A stretch of 12,920 nucleotides of DNA from a bacterium (GTDB lineage Bacteria > Caldisericota > Caldisericia > B22-G15). Shown in pieces: positions 12,903 to 12,920 of the stretch (positions are counted from its first letter, which is position 1; the number at the start of each line of letters is the position of its first letter). The notes under the pieces were generated by a model. The model had not been told where the DNA came from and ran no database searches. It saw nothing but the letters and a program-made list of their open reading frames with translations. The stretch covers positions 1 through 12,920 of the forward strand of contig JAAYUH010000120.1 of assembly GCA_012517755.1 (NCBI GenBank), read 5' to 3'. Position numbers and translations under genes: made by a program.

Positions 12903-12920
12903 TTGAACATTTTAATGGTA
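12903..12920 (+). CDS. Start of a downstream gene (five or six codons only)
   Basis: TTG-AAC-ATT-TTA-ATG-GTA would give MNILMV, preceded by a strong GGAGG at ideal spacing, 38 bases after the restriction-modification gene. MNILMV is a frequent beginning of GT-B glycosyltransferases, but far too little is visible to assign a function. An in-frame ATG at 12915 is a poorer start because of its distance from the ribosome site. Confidence 0.45.

Overview
The window is AT-rich bacterial chromosome with tightly packed genes, textbook Shine-Dalgarno motifs and -10 boxes, and two GC-rich structured RNA leaders standing out from the AT background. Gene content (RbfA, TruB, L28, NrnA, ThiT) and the riboswitches are clearly bacterial. 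An anaerobic Firmicutes-like or Caldisericota-like lineage is my guess, but nothing here fixes the taxonomy. No transposase, tRNA, rRNA or CRISPR array is visible.

Left end (1-1090, minus strand): a secreted M6-family zinc metalloprotease, cut by the window edge, begins at a TTG codon at 786. Its long leader holds two tandem RNA elements that I identify as c-di-GMP-II riboswitches (pseudoknotted class, with the CGCAACCG signature). The stems of the two copies differ by compensatory changes. A hairpin in the leader covers the protease Shine-Dalgarno site, so second-messenger control of translation is likely. This is the most interesting part of the window.

Housekeeping operon (1097-4050, minus): rbfA, nrnA, truB and a shortened ribF, every junction overlapping. 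It starts from an extended -10 promoter that predicts a leaderless rbfA mRNA and ends at a hairpin terminator at 1097-1132.

Middle (4046-6668): a GNAT-like protein on the minus strand with its own promoter and strong terminator. It is divergent from a two-gene operon encoding a membrane-anchored glycerophosphodiester phosphodiesterase and a PAP2-family membrane phosphatase, a likely lipid-turnover pair. The two divergent promoters appear to share the same -35 bases.

Thiamine block (6744-8195): a TPP riboswitch leads into thiT (thiamine ECF transporter S component) and thiN (thiamine pyrophosphokinase). Together they import thiamine and convert it to TPP, with TPP feedback through the leader. 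thiN overlaps the convergent rpmB (ribosomal protein L28) by 20 bases.

Right part (8478-12920): an alpha/beta hydrolase of unknown substrate with a complete Ser-Asp-His set (minus strand), a 69-residue single-pass membrane protein (plus), and a 1024-residue single-chain restriction-modification enzyme (PD-(D/E)XK nuclease, N6-adenine methyltransferase and Type ISP-like specificity region, no helicase). The first few codons of another gene run off the right edge.
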